Assembly (NCBI GenBank): GCA_001936135.1
Contig: CP012818.1
Span: 1,674,001 to 1,738,000, forward strand
Reading direction: 5' to 3'
Source: Saccharomycopsis fibuligera x Saccharomycopsis cf. fibuligera
Lineage: Eukaryota; Ascomycota; Saccharomycetes; Ascoideales; Saccharomycopsidaceae
Length of the DNA stretch: 64,000 nt
The notes beneath the pieces are model-generated. The model was not told where the DNA came from. It did no database searches and was given only the letters and a program-made list of their open reading frames with translations. A program made the position numbers and the translations under genes. Shown piece by piece: positions 51,262 through 62,720 of the stretch (the first letter of the stretch is position 1; each line of letters opens with the position of its first letter).

Positions 51262-51417
51262 GCCACTTTCCATGTCTACAATTTCTGAACTCTGCTTAGC
51301 TAAACTGTAACAAATGGCTTGGTTAAAATCATGGATCCGCAGGAAATACCCCGGCCTAACCATTTGAAAACTCAGAGTCCAAGATTGTTTGATTTTCCCT
51401 AAGGCAAAAATAACACG

Positions 51418-51449
<32 letters not shown>

Positions 51450-53091
51450 CGAAAACCTGAAAATCAAGCTATTTTGTGCAAATATCTACAATAATTATGG
51501 CGCCGGATCTCAAGCAAATATATTTACAAGTAAATTTCAGTTGAGTGAAAAGTAGCACATTTCATGCAGCCTTATTGACAATTTTCTCATCAACTAGGTT
51601 GGGTTTCTAGTAATAATAAGATAATGATCTTTATCTCGAGATGTAATATCAAAACCGGAAAAATTCTGCATGTGGCTTTCATAGTGTTAAAGCAGTGTTT
51701 TAACAAACGGGCCAGCAAATAAGTTTGAGATGCACAATAGAACACAAAGCCGGATTGTTACAGAGGTGCGTCGTATATCAATTGAAGCGAGTGCCCGAAA
51801 AAATTTCCAAATGGAAACAGGCTATTGAACATAATAGAAATCAGCTGTCCTTGTCCTCTGTGCATCTAGGTTCTACCGAGTTTTTCTCGTTTATAACTTC
51901 TACAGTTGGTTGGCTAATGGTATGTATTGATGTGATGGTGTTGCGTATGTCACTTTGTAACTTTCCGGTTAGGAAAATTGGATATAAAGCAGAATTTTGC
52001 CGAGCTATTTAAAACTAGTAGTATTACCTCACTACTTTGACAGCGTAGTTTAGCGAGCTCTTCCAACTAGCTAGACTGTGCAAGTCTGGCGAGTTCTCAT
52101 CTTGGATTATTTGCCTTTGTGCGAAGCTTGAACTAACATGCAAAATATCATCAACCCCTTAGTGACCATGCCAATGGTGTTTGTAAATATGCATGTTCCC
52201 GCGTTTCCATTTGCAAAAGAGCCGCAAAATACTGTGGGAACAACAGAAGCTGAACATGTAATAATAGTTCTGTGGAGCTGTGAATAGTATTTCGTCAGTA
52301 CCCTTTTGAGAACTTGCACTCCCAGTTGCTTGATTCAGCTGTTATGACTACTATAAACAGGATCCATGGGACGCGTCTTCATGCGCAATAGCGCACCTTT
52401 TATGCTATAAACATAATCGAATACTTCGCATCCAATAAGCACCGCGCCGCGCACCACAAAGCATGGCTACGCAGCTTTGAGACACCGGTAACATAGTTAA
52501 GCCGTCCTTTTTGTCCGCTAGATATGCTTGAATAGGGACTGTAAATCAACGCTACGGTAGATCGCGTGGATAGGAAGTTTCAAAGGAAAATTGATCTCTT
52601 TTCCTTTGAAATTTTCATTCCACGTTCTACTTTCCTCTGTTAGTGTTGCTTCTTGGTGAATCTTACGCATTATTTTCTACTTTGTTTTGCGTTTGCTGTT
52701 CCTGTCTTTCTTCTTCTCAGACTCATGTATCAGTCTTTTTAGCCCGTTTATGCTTATAATATCATATTTACCTAAGGAAGGTTCGGTTCTTTTTCAACGT
52801 CTGTCTGTTAGTTTTGCCCGGTTTCTTTCTCTATTTCTTTCTCTTTCAACAGGTATTCATATAGCAATTAAAGCTAAATCAGAAGTATCATAGATACTGC
52901 AATAGTTTGACTAGATCACCCGATTTGGGGAAAACAATCAAAAAACCAAGTTCCATAACTTATCCTTGATAATTATTTTTGAACTTTTGCGACCACATTT
53001 TCTTTCATGCTATCAATTATTACATAAATTTAAACAGGTCTTAACGGTTATATCCAACATTTTTCCTTCAATATATTATACTAAATCCACT
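50127..53091. other. Gene-free region of about 3 kb
   Basis: This is the longest gap in the window. It lies between the divergent CDH1 and coiled-coil genes. Frames here are short, lack ATG starts or conserved patterns, and change every 200 bases. It contains T41 (51220-51260) and T31 (51419-51449) tracts, an ACGCGT near 52370, and a palindrome TGCGCAATAGCGCA (52382-52395). The last 500 bases are strongly pyrimidine-rich, as in long yeast 5' leaders. No tRNA-like B box was found. It may be a large regulatory region, a noncoding transcript or a decayed gene. Confidence 0.55.
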
Positions 53092-54969
53092 ATGGCCGAC
53101 TCAGGCAACATGAACCAGCAGAGTTATATCTCTGTTCCAATCATAACTTCTTCACTCGTGGGGATATTAGTGTTTTGGTCTTTGAAGCAAATACTCGAAA
53201 AGAAAAATATAGAAAACACTGCCAAGATTTTATCAGAGAATTTTGAAAGGACACACGACTTACAGATCAAAGAACTCAAAGAAGACATCAAAGCATTACA
53301 AGGTCAAATTGAAGCGAAAATCGATATAATTGAACAAAAAAATGTGCATATAAATCTCATCAATAAGGAGTTCCACACTTTGCAAAAAAATTACAACAGG
53401 TTAAAGAAAGAATCTATTTTCTTGAAAGATCAGTTACACAATGCACAATTAGATATTGTTGAGTTTGAACAGGAAAATCTCAGCTTGGTGAATCAGCTTA
53501 ATGAAGCTCTCCAGCACATTAATTCATTGGATCAAATTATTGAAAGTGAAAAGTCTACTGATCAGTCAGCAAGTAAGATTGAAGAAGACTTTAACGTTCA
53601 TGATATCGGCGACACCGCAAGCATTACTTCACCTGAAAACTTTAGTGATTTGATTGCTGCTGAATCCACTAACAATACGATTCACAAAAAACCAAACACT
53701 GACGTCGCTGTGGTTAGTCATCAACAGCTTGACGGAAATACTACTAATGCTGCTATTGAAACCACTACGAGAAAATTTAATGGCACAAAGCATCTGCCAT
53801 CCAAGAGCCATGATTCCCAAGATTCTACCAATGTCGCCAACCATTTATTTAAACAACAAGAATTTATTCCAGGAGACGAATTTTATGGTGATAAGGCCAG
53901 CGTTACTGAAAGTGACAAAAATGACAAGAGAAGCTCGATTGTATCTGCAAAAGAATCTACTAAGCAAGCAGAGTTTCCAAACGAGCATTTTGACCTTGAG
54001 CAACCTGTTGAGAAGAGAGTAGTTGATAATGATGCTCCAGAGTTTGCTAGTGATTTACACTCATTCCCTTCAAATATAATATATGATGAGAACATTATTA
54101 CCAACGCTAACCCACCATCGCCAATGAAGTACGATATAAAAAGTCACCACTCCAAAGGTCACAGCAAGACTGAAAGTACTTTTAGTCACAAGTCTTATAA
54201 GAGTGGTAGATCATCCAAAAGTGCTGGAAGCAAAGTTATTGTTAACCCAGATAATGGTTCAGAAATCATGGTTCAAGGTCCAACTAACTTGAAGAGAAAT
54301 AAAAGTAATGGCAAAAAAAGTTTGTTTCACTTTGGTAACAACAAGAATCACAACAACGATTTAGAATATAATGCCAAAGAAACGGTACCTGCTAATGCTA
54401 ATGCAGGCACCAGTAGTCCAGAACTTAATCCCGGTGATGACAAATTTGATGATTTTAAATACAAATGGGTGAGTGAGTTAGAATACTTGAGAAACACAGT
54501 TAAGAATATGAAAGGCGACGTTTTGAATAAAGATTTTGACCAGCGCCTAGATCATCAGCAATTGCATTCAAGAAGCACTGACAGCTTGCACAATAATGTT
54601 GTTGCTAAAGATAAACTTGTTAAGCAGCTTGATACTCTCAAGAACCAATTTCATAGTGATTTGAATGGAACATTATATTACGACAATGAAGAATTTGAAG
54701 AAGAATTGAACGATAACGGGTTCCTTACAAGTGCTAATAAGAAATCGAATAACAGTATTGTTGATGTGCCAGAAAAAGAAACAAAAAAAGACGATGATGA
54801 TAGTGATGTTCTTATGGTTGATCATCAAAAAGGTGTCATTTATTCGAAAGATTACAATACTTCCTCAAATTTGATTCCAAAGTTCAGTAAGACAGGCAAA
54901 TTTAGTTTCAAGAGAAGAAGTCAGGAAAAAAGTACGCTTGATAGAAGAGTGTTCTCTTCCGTTAACTAG
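53092..54969 (+). CDS. Membrane-anchored coiled-coil protein, unknown family
   Basis: The start is the first ATG in frame, 53092 (MADSGNMNQQSY), giving 625 aa; the frame is open 42 codons upstream without an ATG. One membrane helix is at about 17-32 (IITSSLVGILVFWSLKQIL), then a long coiled coil from about 35 to 155. The rest is Ser/Asn/His-rich and probably disordered, with basic patches (FSHKSYKSGRSSKS, NLKRNKSNGKK) and a short predicted helix (WVSELEYLRNTVKNMKGDV, about 463-481). The layout suggests a cytosol-facing scaffold on an organelle membrane. I do not recognise the family. Confidence 0.72.
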   Translation: MADSGNMNQQSYISVPIITSSLVGILVFWSLKQILEKKNIENTAKILSENFERTHDLQIKELKEDIKALQGQIEAKIDIIEQKNVHINLINKEFHTLQKNYNRLKKESIFLKDQLHNAQLDIVEFEQENLSLVNQLNEALQHINSLDQIIESEKSTDQSASKIEEDFNVHDIGDTASITSPENFSDLIAAESTNNTIHKKPNTDVAVVSHQQLDGNTTNAAIETTTRKFNGTKHLPSKSHDSQDSTNVANHLFKQQEFIPGDEFYGDKASVTESDKNDKRSSIVSAKESTKQAEFPNEHFDLEQPVEKRVVDNDAPEFASDLHSFPSNIIYDENIITNANPPSPMKYDIKSHHSKGHSKTESTFSHKSYKSGRSSKSAGSKVIVNPDNGSEIMVQGPTNLKRNKSNGKKSLFHFGNNKNHNNDLEYNAKETVPANANAGTSSPELNPGDDKFDDFKYKWVSELEYLRNTVKNMKGDVLNKDFDQRLDHQQLHSRSTDSLHNNVVAKDKLVKQLDTLKNQFHSDLNGTLYYDNEEFEEELNDNGFLTSANKKSNNSIVDVPEKETKKDDDDSDVLMVDHQKGVIYSKDYNTSSNLIPKFSKTGKFSFKRRSQEKSTLDRRVFSSVN

Positions 54970-55809
54970 CTTATGCTTTGAAGTTTCAGTTGACAATACA
55001 TGATTATTTGTTTTTAAATTGTGTTCTCGTTTACCTTCTTTTAACTTGCTTTTCCCGTGCTTTGTTATATTCAAACTGAGACATTGTGTTTTTTTGATGT
55101 TTTAGTTTCGTTTTACTTGTTTTATTTCCTTTCTCGTTATTCCTTTTTATACATTTTTAATTTTATCCTCTGGTTCCGGCTTTGGCTATAATATTCTTTA
55201 CTATTCTTCGGTTGCATATTGCAATATTAACCCTTTGTTCTTCAATTTTTACTTATTATTATATATAAGTTATTTAGTGATCCTTATTTTTTTTTTTCTT
55301 TCCTAGTTGTCTGTCTCCTATTTACCTTAAAGATCCGCTTGTTGTCTTTTCTCCTTTTAGTTTCTGATAAACCCCCATCTTCTTTTAATTCGATATCCTA
55401 GCTTCAAACTTCTGTTTGTTTGCTTTTGTCCTTTTGTTTTCCCTTTGCATTTAATTTGACAAGAGCAATGCCATATTTTTGTCTTCCAATATTATATAGA
55501 GACTTGTTTTCCTGAATTAAATTGTGTTCAATAGTTTATAGACAAAGAGTTTGAGGTTTTCAAGCTTCCGCGGCAACAAATCAATTTTTATGAGCTACAA
55601 ATCTAAGAAGATTAACCAGATAGTTTACTTCTATATCGTGTAAGCAGCATACATGTATCAAATGAGTTTGTAAGCTTAGTAAGATATGTAAGTGAATGAA
55701 TGACCAAAAAAATAGTTCTAAAAGTTGTGTTATTCACAATTGAAAGATGTTATATAGCCGGTTACACAGACAAATGATAAGATAGCCATTTAAGGTTGAA
55801 AAGAATATA
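54970..55809. other. Convergent 3' spacer, T-rich
   Basis: These 840 bp lie between two convergent genes. The first 500 are T-rich with several TTTTTATA and TATATA-type elements typical of yeast 3' ends. No gene is supported. Confidence 0.6.
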
Positions 55810-58800
55810 TTAGTTAACGTGCGCTTCTAACTCATCACTTGAAACATCATCGTTTCCACTTTCTTTCCTAAGATTGTACTGTTCAATTGCATTCCTTATT
55901 TGATCAAGCAAACTCTTATCACGCTCTCCTTCGTCGCCTGAAGCAACAGTGGAACGTCTTGATAATGTTGGCATCTGAGCGTAACCGTCATCAGAAAGTT
56001 TTTCACCAGACTCAGAATGCAAAGTATGTCTTCTGGAAAGAGGAGCAGGAGACCCTTCGTCTTTGTTTGGCGAAAGTTGGCCTGAAGATGGCAAATTGGC
56101 ACTGGATTTGTAAGAGCGACGTCTGGTTAACTTACTTGAAAATGGACTAGTTGTTTCTTTAAACAAGCCTTCTTCATCAAGGAATTGAGCAGCAATAGTT
56201 CTTGGAGTTTTAGGGGTGTTCGAAGTAACGCATGAAATTCCAACATCATGGATCCATTTCGCAACTAAAGCGGTCCATCCACATTGATGAGAAGCGCCTA
56301 AACCTCTACCAGTATCCCCATCAAAGTACTCATAAAATGGAACATAATCCTTGAAATGAGGATCATAGTTCTGCAAGTCATTGTCCAGACTGTTACAGGC
56401 TCTCACATTGATAGAATCCGGCAAAAAGATTCTAATGAGACGGTGTTGAAGAAATTCAGCAACTTGTGCCAAATTCAACATAATTCCAGAACCCTTTGGA
56501 CATTCTACCTTAAAACTTGGCCCATAATAAAGGTGAAATCTTTGCAAAGACTCAACTAACAAAAAGTTTACTGGAAACCAAATTGGACCTCTCCAATTAG
56601 AATTACCACCAAACAATCCACTGTCACTTTCTCCGGGCAAGTACTTGACTTCGTAATGTTGCCCATGAACAAGTTTGGTAAACGGGTGCTTTTCATGATA
56701 CTTGGATAAAGATCTGATACCATATTGCGACAAAAATTCTTCTTCGTCCAACATTTTATCCAAAATTGCTCTAAGCCTGTCTTTATTGACTAATGCAAGC
56801 AATAAACGTTCACCTATACCTCTTTCTGTTGTGCTAGCTATATTACGATGTGCAATATCATTTCTTCTTTCAACAAGGAAATCTAGACGACTTTTAAATC
56901 CGGGAAACTTTTTTAATAACTCAGGTTCAATAGTTATAGAAGCATAAAGAGGAATTAAGCCCACTAAAGATCTAACAGGTAACGTTTCTTTATAGCCATC
57001 AGGGTATTTAATAGCGTCATAATAAAATTGATCATTTTCGTCCCACAATGATTTTTGCCCTTCTTCGGATTGATAAGTCATAGCATCGGCAATCAACAAG
57101 AAATGCTCAAGGAATTTGGATGCAATATTTTCGTAAACTTTTCTATCCTTAGACAACTCTAAAGCAATGTTTAGCATCTGCAAAGAGTAAAAAGCCATCC
57201 AACCAGTTGAATCTGCCTGTTCCAAGACACCACCAGTAGGTAAAGGTTCGGATCTGTTGAAAATGCCAATATTATCAAGACCAAGGAATCCTCCTTCAAA
57301 AACATTATTACCATCTGAATCTTTTCTATTGATCCACCATGTAAAGTTTAACAAAAGTTTGTGAAAAACACGCTCTAAGAATTCTTTATCCTCTCTTCCG
57401 TACATCTTTCTCTCTGTCTTGTAGACTCTAAAAGCAGACCAAGCAAATACGGGTGGATTCAAATCATCAAACGACCATTCATAACTCGGCATGGCACCAT
57501 TTGGATGTTGATACCATTCTTTCAAAAAGATCTCAACTTGATTTTTAGCAAATTCTGGATCAATCATAGTGAGTGGGATACAATGAAAAGCCGTGTCCCA
57601 CGAAGCAAAGAAAGGATATTCCCATTTATCAGGCATTGATAAAACTTCATCACAATATAAATGCCTCCAATGGTAATTCCTAGAGTTGGCTCTATTTTTT
57701 GGCGGCTTGATGGCCGAGTCTCTATCACCATTATACCAGTAATCATAAATCAAATGATAATATTGTTTGGACCAAAGTAAACCGGCAAATGCTTGTCTTT
57801 GCACCTTTCTAAGTTCAGGACTTATTGGAAGCGGGGAAACTCTCCAATAAAACTTATCCGCTTCATCTTGTTTACGTCCAAATAAATCATCAAATTCTTC
57901 TTCGTCGAAATCGTCAATTGAGTCATCGTATGCAGGATCATGCTCTTTGATTGGAAGAAACTTATAACGAATGGTAACATGATCTCCAGGAGGAATACCA
58001 CCGTCCTCATCAAAGACAAACCATGCTGAAGCTTTAGTACCCTCATGTTTAGGATTAACTGCTGACTCATCTTCATCAACTATATAGTCATGAAAAGCGT
58101 CTTTTGAATACGGAGTGTCATTTTCCTGCCCATACAACTTTTTTTTGTTAGTTTCATTCTCTGTAAATAACAATTTCGGCTCAACATCATTATGGATGCC
58201 AGCAGAGGGAGCAAATAAAAGTCTTCTATCTCCAAATTTCCAATGCTTTAATTTAATAGAAGAGTCATTATCTTTATACTCTTTCTTTAAATGAGGTTTT
58301 GCTTTTTTTTCTTCTTCAATTGTATTCCAGCTCCATGTATTTCTGAAAAAGACTTGTGGTATAATATGGAGCGGAGCAGGTTCATCTCCTCTGTTATAAG
58401 CAGTGATTCTAAAGTTTAAAATCTCTGGGTCCTCGTCATCTTTTGCTAACTCAAAAACGACATCAAAGTAAGCATTATCATCAAAAATTCCAGTATCCTG
58501 CAACTCATATTCTCTCTCTAATCTTGTGCGGGTAGCAGATTCCTTTATCAATTTCTCGTATGGAAACTTTTTGTGTGGATACTTATATAAGTACTTCATG
58601 TACGAATGAGTTGGTGTATTGTCAAGGTAGAAGTAATATTCTTTGACATCCTCACCGTGGTTTCCTTGAGGACCACCAACGCCAAATGCTTTTTCCTTAA
58701 GAATATCATCATTCTCATTCCAAAGAGCAATTGAAAAATTAATCAATTGATGAGTGTCGGACACACCTGCTAAACCATCTTCGCCCCAACGATAAACTCT

Positions 58801-59098
58801 GGATTTAGAGTCCTCGAAAGTGAAATCAGACCAAGCGTTACCATCATGGGAGTAATCTTCACGGACAGTTGCCTATTGTGTTGTAGGTTAGCGAGAAATC
58901 CCACGATATCTGCACATTTTATCCCCAAGCAAGGTAAAGGAAAGATGAAAGTTGATTAATTGGTGTTATGAGAAGGTGAGAGAGGATACATACCCACTGT
59001 CTCTCTCCCAAATAGGGACCCCAGCGCTTCCAGTACTTCTTTCTTAAACGGTCTTCCTCGAGACGAATATCCTCGGCGGTCTGAGTTCCAAAAGTCAT
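55810..59098 (-). CDS. GH63-like cytosolic glycosidase (2 exons)
   Basis: Exon 1 is 59098-58994 (MTFGTQTAEDIRLEEDRLRK, 35 codons) and exon 2 is 58872-55810, giving 1055 aa. The intron has a GTATGT donor, a CGCTAAC branch point and AATAG acceptor. The join gives YLGERQW-ATVREDYS, matching a family shared with bacteria (RWGEDGLAG, GNHGEDVKEYYFYLD, TPTHSYMKYLYKYP). The (alpha/alpha)6-barrel part includes FFASWDTAFHCIPL, GALPSYEW-like GAMPSYEWSFDDLNPPV and GDTGRGLGASHQCGWTALV. There is no signal peptide, so it is not the ER glucosidase I of the same clan; substrates might be a cytosolic oligosaccharide or mannosylglycerate-like compound. A 130-residue Ser-rich C-terminal extension (LSRRHTL, LSRRSTV) is added. 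Confidence 0.85.
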
Positions 59099-59113
59099 AG
59101 TTTTTGCTAAACA

Positions 59114-59223
59114 GAAGAATGAGAAGAATGAGAAGAATGAGAAGGAGAAGAAGGAGAAGAAGGAGAAGAAGGAGAAGAAGGAGAAGAAGGAGAAGAAGGA
59201 GAAGAAGGAGAAGAAGGAGAAGA
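59114..59223 (+). repeat. 9-bp minisatellite in 5' leader of glycosidase gene
   Basis: Three AGAATGAGA-like units are followed by about nine copies of GAAGGAGAA. On the glycosidase coding strand this is a pure pyrimidine CTTCTTCTC-type repeat ending about 16 bp before its ATG. It probably lies in the 5' UTR or core promoter. Translations of it (poly-Arg or poly-Leu) are not genes. Confidence 0.85.
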
Positions 59224-59589
59224 ACAGAGATAAGAAGAGCCTTATTAATGGCCTGCTGTGTTAACTTGAAATTAAGCGCTAGCGCCAGCTTGTCTGCCAT
59301 TAGTTAGCGCATGCCTTTGGCGGCAAACGGAGGTGTGTCAAACTAGGGGAGGAGGGGTGTTCCCGGGTTATATCGCGGAGTGCGTCTGATTACTTCAATA
59401 TGCGTATACAAAAAGTAACATACTTTCTATTGCATATTGCTGCAGTTATAGCGCTTTTAGCATTATTACAGACACCACAATAGTTATCATATGATTATTG
59501 AATGATATGCACATGACCACCCCCATTTTGTATTTTCCTGCTCCTCCAAAAAATAGAAAACGGTAAACAAAAACAAACAAATAAACCAA

Positions 59590-59595
59590 ACGCGT
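59590..59595. promoter_or_regulatory. MCB element (ACGCGT) upstream of DSN1
   Basis: A perfect ACGCGT lies 290 bp before the DSN1 ATG in the spacer shared with the divergent glycosidase gene. In yeasts this is the MBF site for G1/S transcription, which suits a kinetochore gene. One site by itself is weak evidence. The rest of the 786 bp spacer (59099-59884) holds the minisatellite and no gene. Confidence 0.45.
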
Positions 59596-59884
59596 GAACT
59601 TTTTCTCGATTTTTTCTAAATACACCAAACTCCATATCCTAGGGGCTCATACAGTATCTGTTTGCAAAGGTTATACAAGCATTGAGACTCTAAAGCACAC
59701 AATATCAACTCTTTGTGTTATTATTGCTCGGTATCGTGTGATAGTGCTCGAGCAATCTATTTTCTTTTTCTTGAAGTCATCAACTACTATCTTGAATTAA
59801 ATCCTGCATTGATATTGTTTCCTCTGCATTTCCAGAATAACGGCAAAGAACGTTGTCCTTACTGCTCTTGATTTTAGGCAAATA

Positions 59885-62110
59885 ATGCCTCCGAAAAAAA
59901 AATTGGCTCTGAGAGCTACGAATGGCCTTAAAACCAGTTCATCTTCAGGTATAATATACGGCAACAAAACTTCTCAAAATGACCTCTCAGAAGACTCGGT
60001 GCTCGCAAACTCCTCAACGATTAAACGTATAAATGGCTCCAAAATAACATCTTTCTTGAGTAAATCAAGAAAGCCCAATGGAAGTAGCTTTATGTCTTCA
60101 CAGTCTTCGGTTGATGACCTTGAAAATGATGATGGTTTTTTTTTCAAAAGATCAGGAAAACCCGTGCTAAATAAGACAAATATATTAGAGAGTATTTCAG
60201 AATCAAGACCCAAATCTGTGGGCAGTGGCAGCGTGAACGATACCGAAGGAACCAAAAAAATCCCAGCAAAACGCAGTCATACTCACCCACTAACCCAGGA
60301 TAAACCCCAGAAAAGACAAAAGAAAGCAACTCCTGTGCGAACTTCTTCAAGAAAACCTAAACCTTCTGCTAAAGCTGCAAAAGTTAAAGCTTCTGTGATA
60401 CCCACCAAAAGCAAGAGTCAGCTACTCGATATGGGCTCGGAATCTGAGATTGAAGAAGATTTAGAACATAGCTTTGAACCACTAATTTCATCAGCCAATA
60501 CGAAGAGCATTACAAATGGAAAAGCAATACTAACTTCCAAAAGCTCTTCTAGCGATCAGATATCCCTAACAAAAGCCGTTGATGCATCGTCAACCAAAAA
60601 AAAAAAAAAACCTAATACTAATTTGGGCACTTCAAAAGAAAAAATAGTTAAAGAAGTACCAATGCTGAAAACAGGTTCTCAAAGGAAGGCATCTAGTAAG
60701 ACAGCAAAAGCAGAAGGTTTTGTGTTTGATGGCATGGAACTCAGTCCCATAAAGAAAACCTCCACGACAAGGAACACAAAAGTTAACACTTCAAAAAAGC
60801 CTCAGTCCGAACCTAAATCCAAGATCAAAGCTGCCAGCAAAACAAAAGCGAAACCAACGGCAAAAGTAAAACAAAAGCCAAAAACAAAGACGAAAAAGAC
60901 TGAGGCACAGCAGCTTAGAGATGCTGGTATAACGGCAGATATACCCCATGAATTGAATTTGACTAATGGAACAAATCTATCCTCTATAAAAGTTTATGGC
61001 TCACCGGGAAAAAAAGAGCCACTACAAATACAAGAATCACCTGTCAATTATAGAAATAAGCAGCTAAGAACAAAGTCTAATAGAAGATCTTCTTTAGGAA
61101 ATAGAGGAAAAAGAACTTCATCTATTGGTAACGGGTTCGAAGTTACTCCCCATGATGATGTTTTACACCAGAATTTTTACAAGCATTTGGATCAAGATTC
61201 GCCGGAGCCTCACAGAATGAGACAACTTTTAGTATGGTGCTTCAAAAGACAACTAGATCATGATAAAGCAAATTATGAGAAACAAAAGACAAAGCATCAA
61301 AGCAATGATGATTTGATTGCAAGCAACATTGCCAAAGTTATAAAGGAAGAGCTTGTGAGAGATTTGGTTGATGGAAAACTTAATACCAGTTGGTGGAATA
61401 GGACTGACGATTCAGATAATGAAGAAAATTGGAAGGAAAGCAAAAAGGGCAAAAAGCAAGAAAAAATGGCAGTCAAAGTTATTCCTAATAATCACAATAT
61501 ACAGAACGAAAAAACTTTAAAAATTTTTGAAAAACGTTTAGCCAAGTTACAAAAGGAAAATAATGAATGGGATGATGTGTCAGTAGCTACTCAGCTGAGT
61601 TTACAAAACTATAAGCTAGAGTTCAATGAGAACGAAGAAGAGCAGATTGATATTTTGAAAGAACAAATTATAAAGCTTGAAAATCTCAACGGAAAAGAAA
61701 AACAAAAGTCCAGAAGAAAGTCCAAAGATTCCAACTATTTGGAATCCATATATTCTTCAGTTATTGATAATTCAGTAATCAGTGAATTACAGAACAAGTT
61801 CAAAGCTATAACTAGTGAGGTTGATGATAATTATGAACAGACACTTAATGTATTTAATAATTTTGTTGACAAGCTAAGCTTCAATGACTCAATTATTAAA
61901 AATTTTGAGCATAACAAAAGACAGCACATTGCCGGAATAATAAGAAACTATCTTGGCACAAACTCAATTGAACCAACCTCGAATGAAATTGGAGACCATA
62001 CTCAGATTAATGCAGCATCTAATGAAAATGCCAACTTTGATGCCAGTAACCCTTTCCAATTTGATGAAATTGAGTTATTAAGAGGTATAACAAAGATAGA
62101 CAAACCTTGA
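59885..62110 (+). CDS. DSN1: Kinetochore MIND-complex subunit Dsn1/Mis13
   Basis: The protein is 741 aa. The N-terminal 380 residues are basic, Lys/Ser-rich and disordered. The conserved Mis13/Dsn1 core begins about residue 415: VTPHDDVLHQNFYKHLDQDS, then PEPHRMRQLLVWCFKRQL, and an Arg/Ser patch just before it (TKSNRRSSLGNRGKRTSS) that resembles the Aurora B-regulated segment of Dsn1. The C-terminal part is a coiled coil (IFEKRLAKLQKENNEW). Dsn1, with Mtw1, Nnf1 and Nsl1, links the inner kinetochore to Ndc80. It is longer than S. cerevisiae Dsn1 (576 aa), mainly in the basic N-terminus. Confidence 0.88.
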   Translation: MPPKKKLALRATNGLKTSSSSGIIYGNKTSQNDLSEDSVLANSSTIKRINGSKITSFLSKSRKPNGSSFMSSQSSVDDLENDDGFFFKRSGKPVLNKTNILESISESRPKSVGSGSVNDTEGTKKIPAKRSHTHPLTQDKPQKRQKKATPVRTSSRKPKPSAKAAKVKASVIPTKSKSQLLDMGSESEIEEDLEHSFEPLISSANTKSITNGKAILTSKSSSSDQISLTKAVDASSTKKKKKPNTNLGTSKEKIVKEVPMLKTGSQRKASSKTAKAEGFVFDGMELSPIKKTSTTRNTKVNTSKKPQSEPKSKIKAASKTKAKPTAKVKQKPKTKTKKTEAQQLRDAGITADIPHELNLTNGTNLSSIKVYGSPGKKEPLQIQESPVNYRNKQLRTKSNRRSSLGNRGKRTSSIGNGFEVTPHDDVLHQNFYKHLDQDSPEPHRMRQLLVWCFKRQLDHDKANYEKQKTKHQSNDDLIASNIAKVIKEELVRDLVDGKLNTSWWNRTDDSDNEENWKESKKGKKQEKMAVKVIPNNHNIQNEKTLKIFEKRLAKLQKENNEWDDVSVATQLSLQNYKLEFNENEEEQIDILKEQIIKLENLNGKEKQKSRRKSKDSNYLESIYSSVIDNSVISELQNKFKAITSEVDDNYEQTLNVFNNFVDKLSFNDSIIKNFEHNKRQHIAGIIRNYLGTNSIEPTSNEIGDHTQINAASNENANFDASNPFQFDEIELLRGITKIDKP

Positions 62111-62720
62111 AAAGGAACGTGTAAACACTGTACAATAGTAATGACTTTATTTTTATTTTTCTTAGATTTTTTTTTTCCTATTTTCCAGTTGGTTTTTTAG
62201 TTTGGGAGACATCGAATGTATTTTTAGTTTTAGCCTTTTTTTTAGTATCTGTTTTTTTCATCAACTTTTTCAGTTTTTTTTTTTTTTTTTTTTTTTTTTT
62301 CTTTTTTTTTATATCTGATTCATGCTGTTTTTAAAGTTTTTTTTTGTATCTCTATTTCGCTTTTTCTTTATTCCCATAGCTTATGACTCTTAAATTTTTC
62401 ATTCTCATTTTATTTTGCTGTTGTGATGAATTTAATTCATTTACCAATGACTGTTTTGATAATTTTGACTATATACTCAGGATTATTAATATGAGCTGTT
62501 GACTGCAAGACCTTTCAATATGCTAACGTATTGTCTTAATCTCTTGTTCTTTCACTACTAAGTGCTCACTTTTACCTCGCAGTTTATGTGTCATCTCATA
62601 TCATTAACAATTTATTGACTATAATGCGTAAGCTAGTTGCTTTGTTCCGTTAATATAGTTTTTAACCTCAAAAGTATCACCTCGTATCACAACGACTAAG
62701 TACAAATGTATCCAAGCAAC
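62111..62720. other. Convergent T-rich spacer DSN1/TRS20
   Basis: These 610 bp are T-rich, with a run of 27 T (62274-62300) and further T-tracts on both sides. They form the 3' flanks of DSN1 and TRS20. No gene is seen. Confidence 0.6.

Noticed and set aside
51725-52012. 95-codon ORF in the 3-kb gap
   Set aside because: Starts at a non-ATG codon and has no domain or codon-usage support.
50127-53091. Retrotransposon or LTR remnant
   Set aside because: I saw no terminal repeats, target-site duplication or reverse-transcriptase fragments, though a diverged solo LTR cannot be excluded by eye.
59104-59307. ORFs encoding poly-Arg or poly-Leu
   Set aside because: They are translations of the 9-bp minisatellite; no natural protein features.
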